A stretch of DNA of 64,000 bases from Isoperla grammatica (lineage: Eukaryota; Arthropoda; Insecta; Plecoptera; Perlodidae). The stretch is taken from contig OX246739.1 of NCBI GenBank assembly GCA_945910005.1, positions 7,501 to 71,500 of the forward strand. Direction: 5' to 3'. Shown piece after piece: positions 41,480-53,771 of the stretch. The translations under genes and the position numbers were made by a program. Numbering within the stretch: position 1 is the stretch's first letter; the number at the start of each line of letters is the position of its first letter. Under the pieces are notes generated by a model. That model was not told the origin of the DNA. It ran no database searches and saw nothing but the letters and a program-made list of their open reading frames with translations.

Positions 41480-42280
41480 TAAGCGATAGTACTTATATTT
41501 AATTATCTCACTCGGTACTTGTACTGACGTACAGTGGAGCGCCACTGAGTATTAGATTACCAATGGTACACTTTTATTAGTACCCAACCGTCACTATAAA
41601 CACGCACACACGCACTCGACAATCCTATTAAAGTAAATGCAATTAAGTGCCGCGAGAAGTGCTTCTATACACATAGTCCACGCACTTACTATGCTGTACG
41701 CAATATAGCTAAGCGTGTTTTTAATCCGACTCAGCCGTCGCGATGTTTACGGCTCGAACTCTCGACGTCGTCTGTCTCGCTATCTTTCACTATCACCTCG
41801 CTTATCGCGGCAGTAGGGGTAGGTAAGGGGAAGGGGTACAGGTAATGGAATGAGTGATCGGTACTGCAGGGTTCAAAAGTAGTAGCTCTCTCTTCTGCGG
41901 CTGGGCCTTATAGCCCGGTGGCAGAGGCAACCCTCCCCCCAAGATTTAATAAGTGGGCATCTATATATATGTTCGTATCAAAATAAAATTTACCCCCCTA
42001 CCTCATGATTTAGGTACAGTCTCCCCATCCCCCCGTTAAGACCACGGCCCAAGTCCATAATTAAAACCACTAATCGGTCAAGTCAATAAAAATAGCAATG
42101 CAAGGCATCAGCCTAAATTAAGCCTATATGCCCATTGTCCACTTGAGTAAAAGTACCAAAATCACAAGCAATACTAGTATAAAATAGCTAATAAAAACAT
42201 TCATTACTGTGGCCACTTATTAAAACAATTACAACCCTCAATAATATAATACCCCTTTTTGTTAGTTAGTAAAAATTTAG
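41480..42280. other. No independent gene seen
   Basis: Contains C-rich stretches near 41930 and 41995, probably part of the 3' untranslated tail of the minus-strand LINE relic at 42286, including CCGGGCTATAAGGCCCAG, a short hairpin near 41905-41922. Confidence 0.4.
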
Positions 42281-42285
42281 TAATT

Positions 42286-42490
42286 TCATCCCTCCCCACC
42301 CGCACCCTGAATGAGATTCCGTCTAAAACTCCTTACGCAATGCTGCCCAACTACCCTCCCAGGCAACTCGTTCCATTCTTTAATTGTCCCATCGATAAAA
42401 GAAAATCTCCCCACATCAGTATACCTACCCTCCCTCTGAAATTTACAATCCTGGTCCCCCCTCGCCCGATACTAAAAGACTGTTACACCT
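42286..42490 (-). pseudogene. LINE ORF2 C-terminal relic
   Basis: One open frame of about 65 codons ending in TGA reads DQDCKFQREGRYTDVGRFSF, then IDGTIKEWNELPGRVVGQ and FRRNL. The pattern R-x-D-x-G-x-x-S-F ... R/G-T-I-x-x-W-N-x-L-P ... F-R-R-x-L is the C-terminal signature of many CR1/L2/Jockey-type LINE reverse transcriptase proteins. Everything upstream is lost beyond a stop at about 42485. Confidence 0.75.
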
Positions 42491-42894
42491 GTCAAAATCT
42501 CATTCTTATGCTTGCAAATGGTCTTTTACTTCGCACCGTGAAGTTTCCGATGTTATTAGCACTCAAAATAACTTTTTAAACTTAGTTAAATTATGTACGT
42601 ATATGATTTCCGCGCATAAAAGGCTACCTAATCCAATTCGGTACCTCAGAATACGTTTCCGACGGTATTGGACACTAAAAATGTTACATATTCGCAATCG
42701 ACCGAAATTGTTGTGATTTCCGACCGAATCCGTTTCGTACACACAGGAATTAAATTACATAATACGGGTCCAGCTGGCCGCTCGCCACGCCCACAAGCCT
42801 GTAGCTTCAAGGAAAGTAGTCGCATAATATCGTCGCGTAAAATATATATTTTTTTTACAAATATTTCTACCCTTTTAGGATTCGAATTCTAAAA

Positions 42895-43165
42895 ATGGAT
42901 TCGGGTAATTTCTGGATTCGGGTAACCGGAACCCGGGTACCCTATGACATCCTTACAATGTAGTTTCAATATGTACAAATGTATATATTATATCATTTTT
43001 ATATAGGTACTCTTTTAAGATTAATATCTCGTGTTTTCGTAATGAAGGACATCAATTTGACACTTTTGTACTAGGACTTAAAATTGGAGAGAAATTCTAT
43101 TATCGGTTTGGACGTGAAGAGTGGTTTAGAGTTTAGACGCATGTTTTTGCGGTAAAATTACCACC
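42895..43165. repeat. Inverted partner of 35548-35790
   Basis: Begins GGGTACCCTATGACATCC and ends TTAGACGCATGTTTTTGCGG, the mirror of the 35.5-35.8 kb segment. Confidence 0.7.
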
Positions 43166-43359
43166 AACAATAATTACATTGTAATCAATGAAGAAAATAG
43201 CGGGCTTTCTCGTCGTGCTAATCGTTAACGTTATATTTGCCACCTTCGGCGATACCACGGTACAAAGTTGACTAGCACTCTGTTTCTGATGGGATCATTA
43301 ATTGTGATCCGAAATAGTTCGCGCCTTTGGTACTAAGTTCCCTATCGGAGGGGAGGGAG

Positions 43360-44725
43360 CAGAAGCGGACTGGGGGGGTAAGGGCCCCGTACGGAAAAGG
43401 ATCTAAAGGGCCCCGGGACTTGGCAAATCTTTAAGGGGCCGCCGCAGGCGAAAAGTTTTCAGCGTATTGTTTTGTTTGGAACGCATAAAAACACGTTTAA
43501 AAATCGATAAATAATGATGGTTATGTGAAACAAGGACGTGTTGAACTGTGAACACCACTTTAAAAAACGAAATTGCTGAAGAAAAAACTTTCCCACTGGC
43601 AGTTACATATTTCAAACTATATTGTTTCCCAACCCTCTACAAATATTGACTACTAGACTATAGTTTGTCCACTCGCATTGTGTTATTTGAACTTGCAACG
43701 AGAGAGCGGGATGTAGCTGGGGTCTGGGGCAAAGCCCCGGCCGTCTGAGGCAATGTCGCCGTAGGCGAAAACATTTTCGGCCCTGCATGATGCTTAGTGG
43801 TCTAAAACGCGTTTTGAGGCGAAATCGTAACATGAAAAACAATAAAACTAAAGTCAATATTGCACTGATAATTCCTTACGTCACATAGGTCTAGGATAGG
43901 AGTTCGATCCTGTCATTTGATAAGTAATCTTATGGCTAGTGCTGCGCTGGATTGGATTTCAGTTGGCGCCGATAGATATATTTTTGCCACAAAGTTTGCT
44001 TTTTTAAATTTTGAAGTTGAACGTTTATAGATACGCGATCTGCCAGAGTTGTCAGTCAGCTATTTTATGGAAAGTGGTTTTGTAATGACATACGACTTGA
44101 AAACTCCGTTATTTCATTTTTACTGAGCCTGGCAAAATAGTACTTTCAGATATAACAAAGTTTACTCGCCAACAATCAAGAGTCACCCTCAATTTAGCGA
44201 GCTAGCGAGCAGAAATCTTGAGGGTTCCTGTTTCCTATTGATTTATTTAGAACGTATATAAACACGTGTAAAAATCGATAAATGATAATAGGTGTGTCGA
44301 ACAATATGTTGAACTGTGAACACCACTAACAAATTAAATTAATGAAAGAACTTTCCCACCACTGGCAGTTGGATATTTTAAACTATATTGTTTCCTATAA
44401 TTTGTTTAAAACGCATTTAAACACGTTTAAAAATCGATAAATGATGATAAGTATGTGCAACAACATGCTGAACTGGGAACACCACTTTAAAAATTAAATT
44501 AAAGAAATTTCCAGCATTGGCGTGTTTTTATTTCAAACTAAACTATAAAAAAGTAAGCTCTGAGGAGGAAAGCGGAAAGCTTTGTAGCACTTCTAGATGG
44601 CCTATATGTCCCTTTGAGATACATATGCTCTTCTTACTATTGTTTCATAATCTATATAGCGTAAGATATTTTCAGGGTGTTGGGTGGTGGGTTTCCGTAG
44701 TTCCGTACCTGCCAGTCCGCCCCTG
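43360..44725. mobile_element. Non-autonomous hAT, 1,366 bp
   Basis: Ends CAGAAGCGGACTGG / CCAGTCCGCCCCTG with perfect duplication GGAGGGAG (43352-43359, 44726-44733). Inside, a block with AAAAATCGATAAATGATGAT ... GAACACCACTTTAAAAA occurs three times (about 43500, 44270 and 44430). The right arm at 59948-59975 shows the unoccupied site. Confidence 0.95.
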
Positions 44726-44733
44726 GGAGGGAG

Positions 44734-46134
44734 TGAAGATCATCGTTTTGGGGGGAAATAGTACGGAAACTATATTTTTTGCTACAATTGGTAGAAAAAA
44801 TATTGATTTGGATAATATTGGACAATATCAGTATTCCGTTTTTATTCGTTGAGCGTCCTGTTAATTAGATACCAAATGTTGCAAATTAAAATAGAGTACA
44901 CTGTTGATTTTTCATGACAGATTGAAATGTATAATATCTATGCCGCCTTCGCAAGCAGCAATTACAAAATAAAAACAAAGCACTATTTATTGTACTCAGG
45001 GTGTATCCCAATGCTTTATTTTGACGCTAGTTGACTAGCACTAATACAACAATTAATGATGGTTATAACGAATTGTCATTAATTGTTGCATTTGTCCACT
45101 GCATTAGTGCTCACAAAACAGAGCGGTGAGATACGCCCTCAGTTACTAGAACTGATTTTCAGTAGGAGACATTATACCATCAATTATGTGCCTCCTTGCT
45201 TGCTATGAGTGCACAAAAGTATTATTTTGAAGTATTGTCCTCATAACCCAGTTTTATTGGGCAGACTATAAATAAAATAAAGCCACTGTTAAAATATGGG
45301 TTACTATCGTATCAATAGATTTCACTGTTCAGTACTATTTGACTAACTGCCAAAATCGGGAATCACCTTCTGCATTTCAAGCAGAAATAATAGCAGAAAT
45401 ATCGCGATCGCATACCTTTTCTGATGTTGAGTACAGTCACAACCCTGATGATGAGTGCCAAGCACCCAACATTGTTTTCAACAACCATGTACGTATATAC
45501 CATGCAAGTGAAAGTCAACAATGTAGTTTATTTCGCACTATCCAAACACTGATAAATATATTTCATATTTGACATATCGATCTCTGATTGGTTATCGGCC
45601 GCTCACTCGTCGATGGTGTTCGGAGCGTACAGGGTTTGTTTAGTCACTTAAATTCAAGTCGCCCGCTGAAAATCAGTCTTGACAAGACTGATTTACTCTA
45701 AATTTGAATTTATTTATTTACATTGACATACACTTTGATGATGGTATGACTATGGGCTCAAAAATGGATTGGGGAAAATGTGGTTTTTTGTTGTAGCAAA
45801 CATTTCAATGCCGTTCGAATTTGCGTTAATATCGATGAAAACATGCTTTGTGAGGAGTGAAGCTCCACCCTTTTTGGTCCAATTATCTTTATAAGTTGTA
45901 TGCTGGGCCCATTTAATTGAGGAATATTCAAGGAACATGACATAACTCGTTCAAGCTTTCTACTTACTTTTAGACAATCCATCTATAATTTATGTTATTA
46001 TTGATATGGGTGATATATACTAAATCAACCTTCACATAAACGTAATTCATACCTTTAACGTGCATCTTACATCATACACTACAACTACATCACATGGTAA
46101 ATTACATAACTGTGTTACATCCTTACCTTTCTAA
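44734..46134. other. Left-arm unique sequence of the large palindrome
   Basis: No coding frame supported. Mirrored at 58690-59945. About 180 bp near 45530-45715 is present only on the left, so it was inserted here or deleted there. TGACGCTAGTTGACTAGCAC near 45020 and its inverse near 59530 are themselves part of short inverted sets. Confidence 0.7.
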
Positions 46135-47600
46135 GTCGTTCAACTACACAATCGCTATGCATTCGTTGTGCATTGTAGAACGACAGTCGTTCAACTACAC
46201 AATCGCTGTGCATTCGTTGTGCATTGTAGAAAGACAGTCGTTAAACTACACAGTCGCTTTGCAGTCGTTGTGCATTGTAGAACGAAAGTCGTTCAACTAC
46301 ACAGTCACAGTGCAGTCGTTGTGCATTGTAGAATGACAAGCGTTCAACTACGCAGCCGTCGTGCATTGTAGAACGACAGTCGTTCAACTACACAATCGCT
46401 ATGCATTCGTTGTGCATTGTAGAAAGACAGTCGTTAAACTACACAGTCGCTTTGCAGTCGTTGTGCATTGTAGAACGAAAGTCGTTCAACTACACAGTCA
46501 CAGTGCAGTCGTTGTGCATTGTAGAATGACAAGCGTTCAACTACGCAGCCGTCGTGCATTGTAGAACGACAGCCGTTCAACTACACAGTCACAGTGCAGT
46601 CGTTGTGCATTGTAGAACGACAGCCGTTCAACTACACAGTCACAGTGCAGTCGTTGTGCATTGTAGAATGACAAGCGTTCAACTACACAGTCACAGTGCA
46701 GTCGTTGTGCATTGTAGAACGACAGCCGTTCAACTACACAGTCACAGTGCAGTCGTTGTGCACTGTAGAATGACAAGCGTTCAACTACACAGCCGTCGTG
46801 CATTGTAGAACGACAGCCGTTCAACTACACAGTCACAGTGCAGTCGTTGTGCATTGTAGAATGACAAGCGTTCAACTACACAGCCGTCGTGCATTGTAGA
46901 ACGACAGCCGTTCAACTACACAGTGACAGAGCAGTCGTTGTGCATTGTAGAACGACAGTCGTTCAACTACACAATCGCTGTGCATTCGTTGTGCATTGTA
47001 GAAAGACAGTCGTTAAACTACACAGTCGCTTTGCAGTCGTTGTGCATTGTAGAACGAAAGTCGTTCAACTACACAGTCACAGTGCAGTCGTTGTGCATTG
47101 TAGAATGACAAGCGTTCAACTACGCAGCCGTCGACATTGTAGAACGACAGCCGTTCAACTACACAGTCACAGTGCAGTCGTTGTGCATTGTAGAATGACA
47201 AGCGTTCAACTACACAGCCGTCGTGCATTGTAGAACGACAGCCGTTCAACTACACAGTGACAGAGCAGTCGTTGTGCATTGTAGAACGACAGTCGTTCAA
47301 CTACACAATCGCTGTGCATTCGTTGTGCATTGTAGAAAGACAGTCGTTAAACTACACAGTCGCTTTGCAGTCGTTGTGCATTGTAGAATGACAGGCGTTT
47401 AACTACACAGTCACAGTGCAGTCGTTGTGCATTGTAGAATGACAGGCGTTTAACTAAGCAGTCACTGTGCATTGTAGATGGACAGTCGTTCAATTACACA
47501 GCCACTTTGCAGTCATTGTTCATTGTAGAATGACAGTCATTCAACTACACAGTGCTGTGCAGTCGTTGTGTATTGTAGAACGACAGTTGTTCATCGTTCA
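46135..47600. repeat. 51-bp minisatellite, ~28 copies, present as one copy in the other arm
   Basis: Unit GTCGTTCAACTACACAGTCG...TCGTTGTGCATTGTAGAACGACA, starting at 46135, 46186, 46237 and on. Two or three unit variants alternate in blocks that are themselves repeated (46186-46370 resembles 46960-47140). The right arm has one inverted unit at about 58498-58558. The 17-codon period makes long spurious frames in several frames. Confidence 0.93.
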
Positions 47601-47624
47601 ACTAACGTAGGCCCTACTATTATG

Positions 47625-48900
47625 TCATGGTTGTGTTGCACGTTCATGTTTGCGCTAGAGCTAGTTCGCGCTCGTTCTCAAATCAATACATTCGAATTTA
47701 AATTATTCTTTTCCATAGGCTATGCTATATGAACATTATACATACATTCTTACATATACATTCGTAGCGTTCTTATGCGCTAACTGGCGGAAATTATTTT
47801 TATTGCTCTACGACTAGACGACTAGACTAAATCCAGGGATTTCTAAACGCCCTAAAAGAATCGGCGTTACATCCGTTTATTTTGACTAGCCAACAAGGGA
47901 AGCCGGATTAGCGCCCATATGGAATAGAACCCAAATGTTTTCGAAACGAACTTGACCGAAGACCAAACCGAAGTTTTTTTTATGGCTTGTGTCTATTTTT
48001 CTTATGATGACCATTACAAATTAGGGTAGTTCTAATACATCTGCCAATATTTTAAATCCCTACCTTCAGCTGTTGACATAATAATGAACCCACCGAACCC
48101 CCCTACGACCCATCAGCTAACATGGCAGTAAACGCCCCACTATACGATGCATAAGCGGACGTTTTCGGTTTGGCGATGTTCGGTTTTCATAAATTTGGCT
48201 TCTACGGTGTTTGCCGCTGTTCCGCACTCCTGCCAACAACACTATAGACTGGAAGGGTACGATTGGATTTGGTGTAGATGGGGGGAAGTTTCCAGAATGT
48301 ATTTATTATGTTTGTATTTTCATATACGTACATCTAAAAGCTCGTACTGGAATAAGATTGGTGCACTGCAATAAATGAAACATTTTCTGTAATAAAAAAA
48401 ATTGTATCCCTGCCTACCAAATTATTTTACCCTAGCCGACGCTGAAGGAGCTGCGACTGGTGGAAAGGTACGTGCGTGCATGAAATGAAATAAGTGAGAT
48501 TTTTTTTTAAAATAGCCGTTCCTGGCGGCGGCCTCACATTAGACACCAGCGGTGGGTCTCCCCCTAAGGGGTGTAACATCCCAACCAACCAAATTCAGAG
48601 CTTTGAAATTTAAATATTGAACTGTGGGGTATGTGCTCTGCTATTTTGGGTTCAATACCTAATTTTAATTGTAGTTTCATACAGCGATTTTGGCTATGCT
48701 TAGTTTGATACTTAAGCCGCTGCATGCATTGCTTTTTTAAAAGTAGGGTTATGGGCGGTATTATTGCCTGGGACTAGTTTTGAGGTTATGTCGGCTACTT
48801 GGCAAGCCCATTTAATGGTATGTTCGACTGGCCTGTGGGTGCACACTTTGTGCAACTGCGCCCTGTTGAACTGCCATTTTTAAAAAGTAGTGTTAAGTGC
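47625..48900. repeat. Inner left arm of the large palindrome
   Basis: Mirrored at 51455-53690 with about 90% matching by eye. Shared landmarks include GGGGAAGTTTCCAGAATGTA, GCGGCGGCCTCACATTAGAC and CCCCTAAGGGGTGTAACATC. The left copy lacks the two insertions seen at 51618 and 52749. Confidence 0.88.
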
Positions 48901-49258
48901 AGCCATTTATAATAGTCTGCACTATTGCAAGCAAGCAAGCCTACCTCGCTAGATATTAGGCGGGGCCTAGGTCACCCTATGGTAGACGCCATTCGGCCGA
49001 CTAGTTCAGTTGTCCGCCAAGGCTTTTTAAAACGTCCGCCATTGCGGGCATTGAACCTTAATGTCCGCGGAAGTTCAAAAACCTTGCGGACATTAAGAAA
49101 ATGTGCGGACGGGATTGACAGAGGCGATACGCCCCCCAGTCAGACGAATGGCGTCTACCACAGGTTGACCTGCCTAATATCCTTGCGGTAGTGCCGAAGT
49201 AAATGGCTGCACTTAACCCTACCTTTTGAAAATGGCAGTACAACAGGTCGCAGTTGCA
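48855..49258. repeat. Inverted repeat / MITE-like hairpin
   Basis: TAAGTGCAGCCATTTA / TAAATGGCTGCACTTA, with inner GATATTAGGC...ACGCCATTCG / CGAATGGCGTC...GCCTAATATC. GTCCGC and GCGGAC words fill the centre. A third copy of the outer arm lies at 51475-51520. Confidence 0.75.
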
Positions 49259-49339
49259 CCGAATACACTAGGTTTGGTTTTTTGTCCTGCACTTTCCTGC
49301 GGTGCAGCTTTACGGTGTAAGCCGGAAAAACGCAACAGT

Positions 49340-50515
49340 GTATATGACGTTTTCCACTGGGCCGCACTGAGTGCGCCCTGAAACGTCACAGTCACGTGAT
49401 GCACGGCACCAGTGTTGCCCTCAGTGCAACTCCCAGTGGAACATATTTATTTTTCCAGTGCAACTGTGCAACAAATTGGCGGTAAAAGTGATAAAAATCA
49501 AGATGTTTAAACGATATGAAAGGCATTTTAGAGGAAACAAAGCAAATTCACTCAAGTTACTGTAGCTAGAAGATACAGTCGTTAACTAGGCTACATAAGA
49601 AGTACTAGAAATTAAGTTCCATGAAATAGCCTAGGCAAAGGGCTAACATAACCTCAAACTTAATAACGCCGTACTGCGTCTGTATCAGAATAGTGGTAAA
49701 CAACATCTTCCGGTTGTGTTTTTATGTTTGGTTTAGATGTTTGTTCGATTTTAGCTTCACTATCTGACGAAAATACTTGGCAATTCCATTTCCACGTACA
49801 ATTTTCCCGCGTCTATGGCCGCCATATTTGCACTGAAAACACCGCACTGACCCCCGAAGCCAGTGCGGCTCAGTGCGCACTCGAGTGCACTGCGTCAGTA
49901 CAAGAGCGCCCGCACGAGTGCAATAGGTTTGTTTGTTTTACATGCATTGTGTAGTGTAACGTGTAAGTGAGTGTAGGCCAATTGTAGGCTTTTACACTTG
50001 ATTTTGCTTCGCGTCACCCAGAATAAGAAAACGCTTTTTGTCTACACCCTACACTAAGCTTTACACTGACCTACCTACGTTTTGAGGTTATGGTGTGCAT
50101 GCTCACATTATTTCCGTGCATAGTCCAAAAGAACACTAATATACATTTACTAATAATTTTAAATGCATTAATTTATTATTTAAGTGCTGCGGTTTTACCA
50201 TCGGTGGAAATAGAATGCGTTTTTTTTATGATTAATGATCTTCTTATTTTGAACTGACACATTTGTTTGGCGCCTTTAAATTACACTACACTTGCTGCAT
50301 GAGCCGAAAAGCAGTTGTAGAAAGTGCTACACTTTGTGTAGCACTGAGTTAAAACAAACGCCTTACACTTAGCTACACTTAATACCCAAACGCCTTTTAG
50401 AGAGATTGAGCCACACTAGTGTAAAGTGTACGTTAGTGTAGGTAAAACAAACGAACCTAATTTATCGTTACCAGTGGAACGTGCGCACCAGTGCGGCCAG
50501 TGGAAAACGCCATAA
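49340..50515. repeat. Nested inverted repeats at the palindrome core
   Basis: GACGTTTTCCACTGGGCCGCACTG (split here as GACGTTTTCCACTGG and CCGCACTG) at 49340 is mirrored by GTGCGGCCAGTGGAAAACGCC at 50490. Within it, TAGGTTTGTTTGTTTTAC (49922) is mirrored by GTAAAACAAACGAACCTA (50441). Each pair looks like the ends of a separate MITE, one inside the other. No coding frame. Confidence 0.7.
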
Positions 50516-50837
50516 GGCATGCAGGTTGCACTGAAGGAAGACAAAAAAACACGCCGGTGTAGCAACGGCTGATGTGTGAAATAATATTTAAATTTGATAG
50601 TCTTTCACAATGGTTTGAAATGTGTAACATCGGATCTCAAGTAAATAATTATTCTTAACGTAAATAGCAGCCGAGGTATCTACTTAAAATAACAACCACA
50701 TGTTAATGCAAGTTGCCGCCAGATTTTCTTACACTGCACTGCCACACCGGTGCTACACTAGTGCATCGTCCACTGGACAAAATAACATGGCGGTGCCGGA
50801 AAGCTTGCACCAGTGCAGGCTATGCAGGACAAAAAAA

Positions 50838-51008
50838 CGAGCCTGAGTAACCGATATAACCTCAAAACTAGTCCTAGTATTAAATGAGCTTGCCAAGTTG
50901 CCGACATAACCTCAAAACTAGAGCGAGCCTGAGTAACCGATATAACCTCAAAACTAGTCCTAGTATTAAATGAGCTTGCCAAGTTGCCGACATAACCTCA
51001 AAACTAGA
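50838..51008. repeat. Two-copy tandem repeat, ~95 bp
   Basis: CGAGCCTGAGTAACCGATAT ... CAAGTTGCCGACATAACC ... AACTAGAG occurs twice almost without change. ATAACCTCAAAACTAG is scattered across 48.7-51.6 kb. Confidence 0.85.
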
Positions 51009-51617
51009 GCTAGGCAAGGCTGCCCGACCTAGCGTTTGTTTGCGTGAAAGCCACGGACGGCTCAGATCGACCAATCAGGAGAGACTTGGGTGATTGACAG
51101 TGCAGAGCCGCAAAAGTTGACCAAACCTCAACTTTTGCAGTGCGTTCACGCAACCGGAAGTGCGCATGCGCACAACCACAAAACGGCAGGCAAGATGGAG
51201 AAGCAGTAGTTTTGAGGTTATGGGTTCTAGTCCTAGATTTGTTAATTTTAAAGGATATGTTACTACCCCACGACGTACAGAAACATAGGAAATGTAAAAT
51301 AAGTAAATAGCCATATACCACGGCCGTCTGTTTTGAGTTCCACTAATGAAAATATTTGTGTTGGGTACGATACTAGGCTCGTCACGCCCACTGCACACAA
51401 ACGAATGTCATGCATAACAGCAGGGTGCCGCAAAAACATGCGTTTTCTCCACGCAAGGTCGGGCAAGCGCCTTAACCCTACTTTTTGAAAATGGCAGAAC
51501 AGGTCGCAGTTGCACCAATCGAACATACGAGCCTATGGGCTTGCCAAGTAGCCGACATAACCTCAAAACTAGTCCTAGGCAATGACACCGCCCATAGCCA
51601 TACATTTAAAAAGCAAT

Positions 51618-52234
51618 AGGTCTGTTCGTTCTGTCTACTACAATGTGTGACAGTACTACAAAAGCGTTCGTTCTGTGGGAGCAGGCGCTTTGGTAGTAAG
51701 TTGGCGCTACTACAAAAGTGTTCGATTACGAAATGGTAGCTGCTACAACTCTACTGAAAGTGCTCCTACTCGAGAGGTGGAGCGCTTTCAGTAAAGTTGT
51801 AGCAGGTTGCAAAAAGGCGCGTAATTATGGATGGAGAAGTGTGCAAGATTGCTTGTGGAGAGAATGGCCCAGAAATATTTGATGGTCCAAATGAGTTTTA
51901 TGCTTAGTATACATTTTAAATTTATATAAATTGTGTTTTCTTCACTCTAGGCCTAGTGGATTGTCCCAAACCTCTCACCAATGAGTTGGCCTAGGTCCTA
52001 CTGTAAATAACTATTATTCTCGCCTTTCGAGTATAATAGTGTGATACTTGGCCTGCAGGGACATTTTAATACTATTATTCTATGAAATATTCTATTCAGT
52101 ATCTCAAGGAATTGAGAATTAATTTGCCGCGCAACATAAACTACTCTAATGTGCTACTAACTCCTATGACGTCATATGCCTTTGCTCCAACTTGCCTCCT
52201 GCAGTGCGACTGCTACTACAGAACGAACATACCT
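51618..52234. mobile_element. MITE inserted in the right arm only
   Basis: AGGTCTGTTCGTTCTGT / ACAGAACGAACATACCT at the ends. The left arm reads across this point without it (AAAAAAGCAAT to TTAAGTATC near 48705-48740, inverse). About 600 bp, internally rich in GTAGCAG/CTGCTAC words. Confidence 0.75.
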
Positions 52235-52748
52235 CAAGTATCGAACCAAGCATAGCCAAAATCACCGACAATTAAAATTAGGTGTTGAACCCAAAATAGC
52301 AGAGCACATAACCTACAATCCAATAATTAAATTTCAAAGCTCTGAATTTGGTTGGTTGGGATGTTACACCCCTTAGGGGGCGACCCACCGCTGGTGTCTA
52401 ATGTGAGGCCGCCGCCAGGAACGGCTATTTAAAAAATCTCACTAATTTCATTGCATGCACGTACCTTTCCACCACTCGCAGCTCCTACAGCGTCGGCTAG
52501 AGTAAAATAATTTGGTAGGCAGGGATACAATTTTTTTATTACAGACAATGTTTCATTTATTGCAGTGCACCAATCTTATTCCAGTACGAGCTTCTAGATG
52601 TACATATATGAAAATACAAACATAATAAAGACATTCTGGACACTTCCCCCCATCTAGACTACACCAAATCCAATCTTACCCTTCCAGTCTAGTTTTGTTG
52701 GCAGGAGTGCGGAACAGCGGCAAACACAGTAGAAGCCAGATTGGGAAC

Positions 52749-53308
52749 ATGGAAAGTGAGCGAAAAGTAAAGTGCGCGAAAGGACACTCAGCGTAAAGGA
52801 CACTGCGCGAAAGGTTAAGTGAGCGAAAAGTAAACTGCAAGAAAGGACACCGAGCAATAAGTAAAGTGAGCGAAACGTAAACTGAACGAAAAGTGAAGTG
52901 CGCAAAAAGTAAAGTGAGCGAAACGTAAACTGAGCGAAAAGTGAATTGCGCAAAAAGTAAAGTGAGCGAAAAATAAAGTAAGCGAAACATAAAGTGTGCG
53001 AAAAGTTAAAATGCACGAATGTACAGTGAGCGAACAGTAAAGTGAGCGAAACATAAGCTGCGCTTAAGGACACTCAGCGAAAAGTAAAGTGCGCGAAAAG
53101 TAAACTCCGCGAAAGGACACTGAGCGAAAAGTAAAGGGAGGGAATAGTAAAGTGGAGCGAAACGTAAACTGCGCAAAAGGACACTGAGCGAAAAGTTAAG
53201 TGAGCGAATAGTAAAGTAAGCGAAACGTAAACTGCGTGAATGGACACTCAACAAAAATTTTTCGCTCACTTTACGTTTCGCGCACTTAAGAATTCGCTCA
53301 CTTTCCAT
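52749..53308. repeat. ~18-bp minisatellite within a short inverted-repeat element, right arm only
   Basis: About 30 copies of AGTGAGCGAAAAGTAA, AGTGCGCGAAAGGACACT and similar, bounded by ATGGAAAGTGAGCGAA / TTCGCTCACTTTCCAT. The left arm lacks it (near 48200). Minus-strand frames rich in FAHFTFRSL are produced by the repeat. Confidence 0.85.
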
Positions 53309-53734
53309 ATAGCCGCCAAATTAATGAAAACCGAACATCGCCAAACCGAAAACATCTGCTTATTCATCGTATAGTGGGGCGTTTACTGCTACGTTAACTG
53401 ACGAGTCGTAGTGGGGGTTCGGTGGATCGATTACAACTGTTCCGACATTGTTCGGCAACAAGAGCCACGGAGACACGGACCAGATATTCGAGCCCGTCTG
53501 CCTCTCAACAAGTCAGCTGCTCGAAATCAAGGATTAACGAAGTATGAATGTTTTGAATGTTAAACAGCAACAATAAATATCCATATAACATAAGGCTATG
53601 GAAAAGAAGAATTTTAATTTAATTCTATTGATATGGGAAGGAGCGCGAACTAGCCCTAGCGCAAACATAAACGTACAACACAACCAGACGAACTTGTGAT
53701 GAGTGAACCTTTATGACTACACCCATGATTTTTT

Positions 53735-53736
<2 letters not shown>

Positions 53737-53771
<35 letters not shown>
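53737..53771. repeat. G35 homopolymer
   Basis: Thirty-five consecutive G after T8. It could form G-quadruplex structures; exact length in an assembly is unreliable. Confidence 0.85.

Noticed and set aside
46094..47249. Several frames rich in VVHCRTTAVQLHS and CIVERQSFNYT
   Set aside because: All three frames stay open because of the 51-bp minisatellite period; this is a repeat product and not a protein.
52654..53308. Minus-strand frames rich in FRSLYFSLTLLFAHF
   Set aside because: Generated by the 18-bp minisatellite; open in more than one frame over the same bases.
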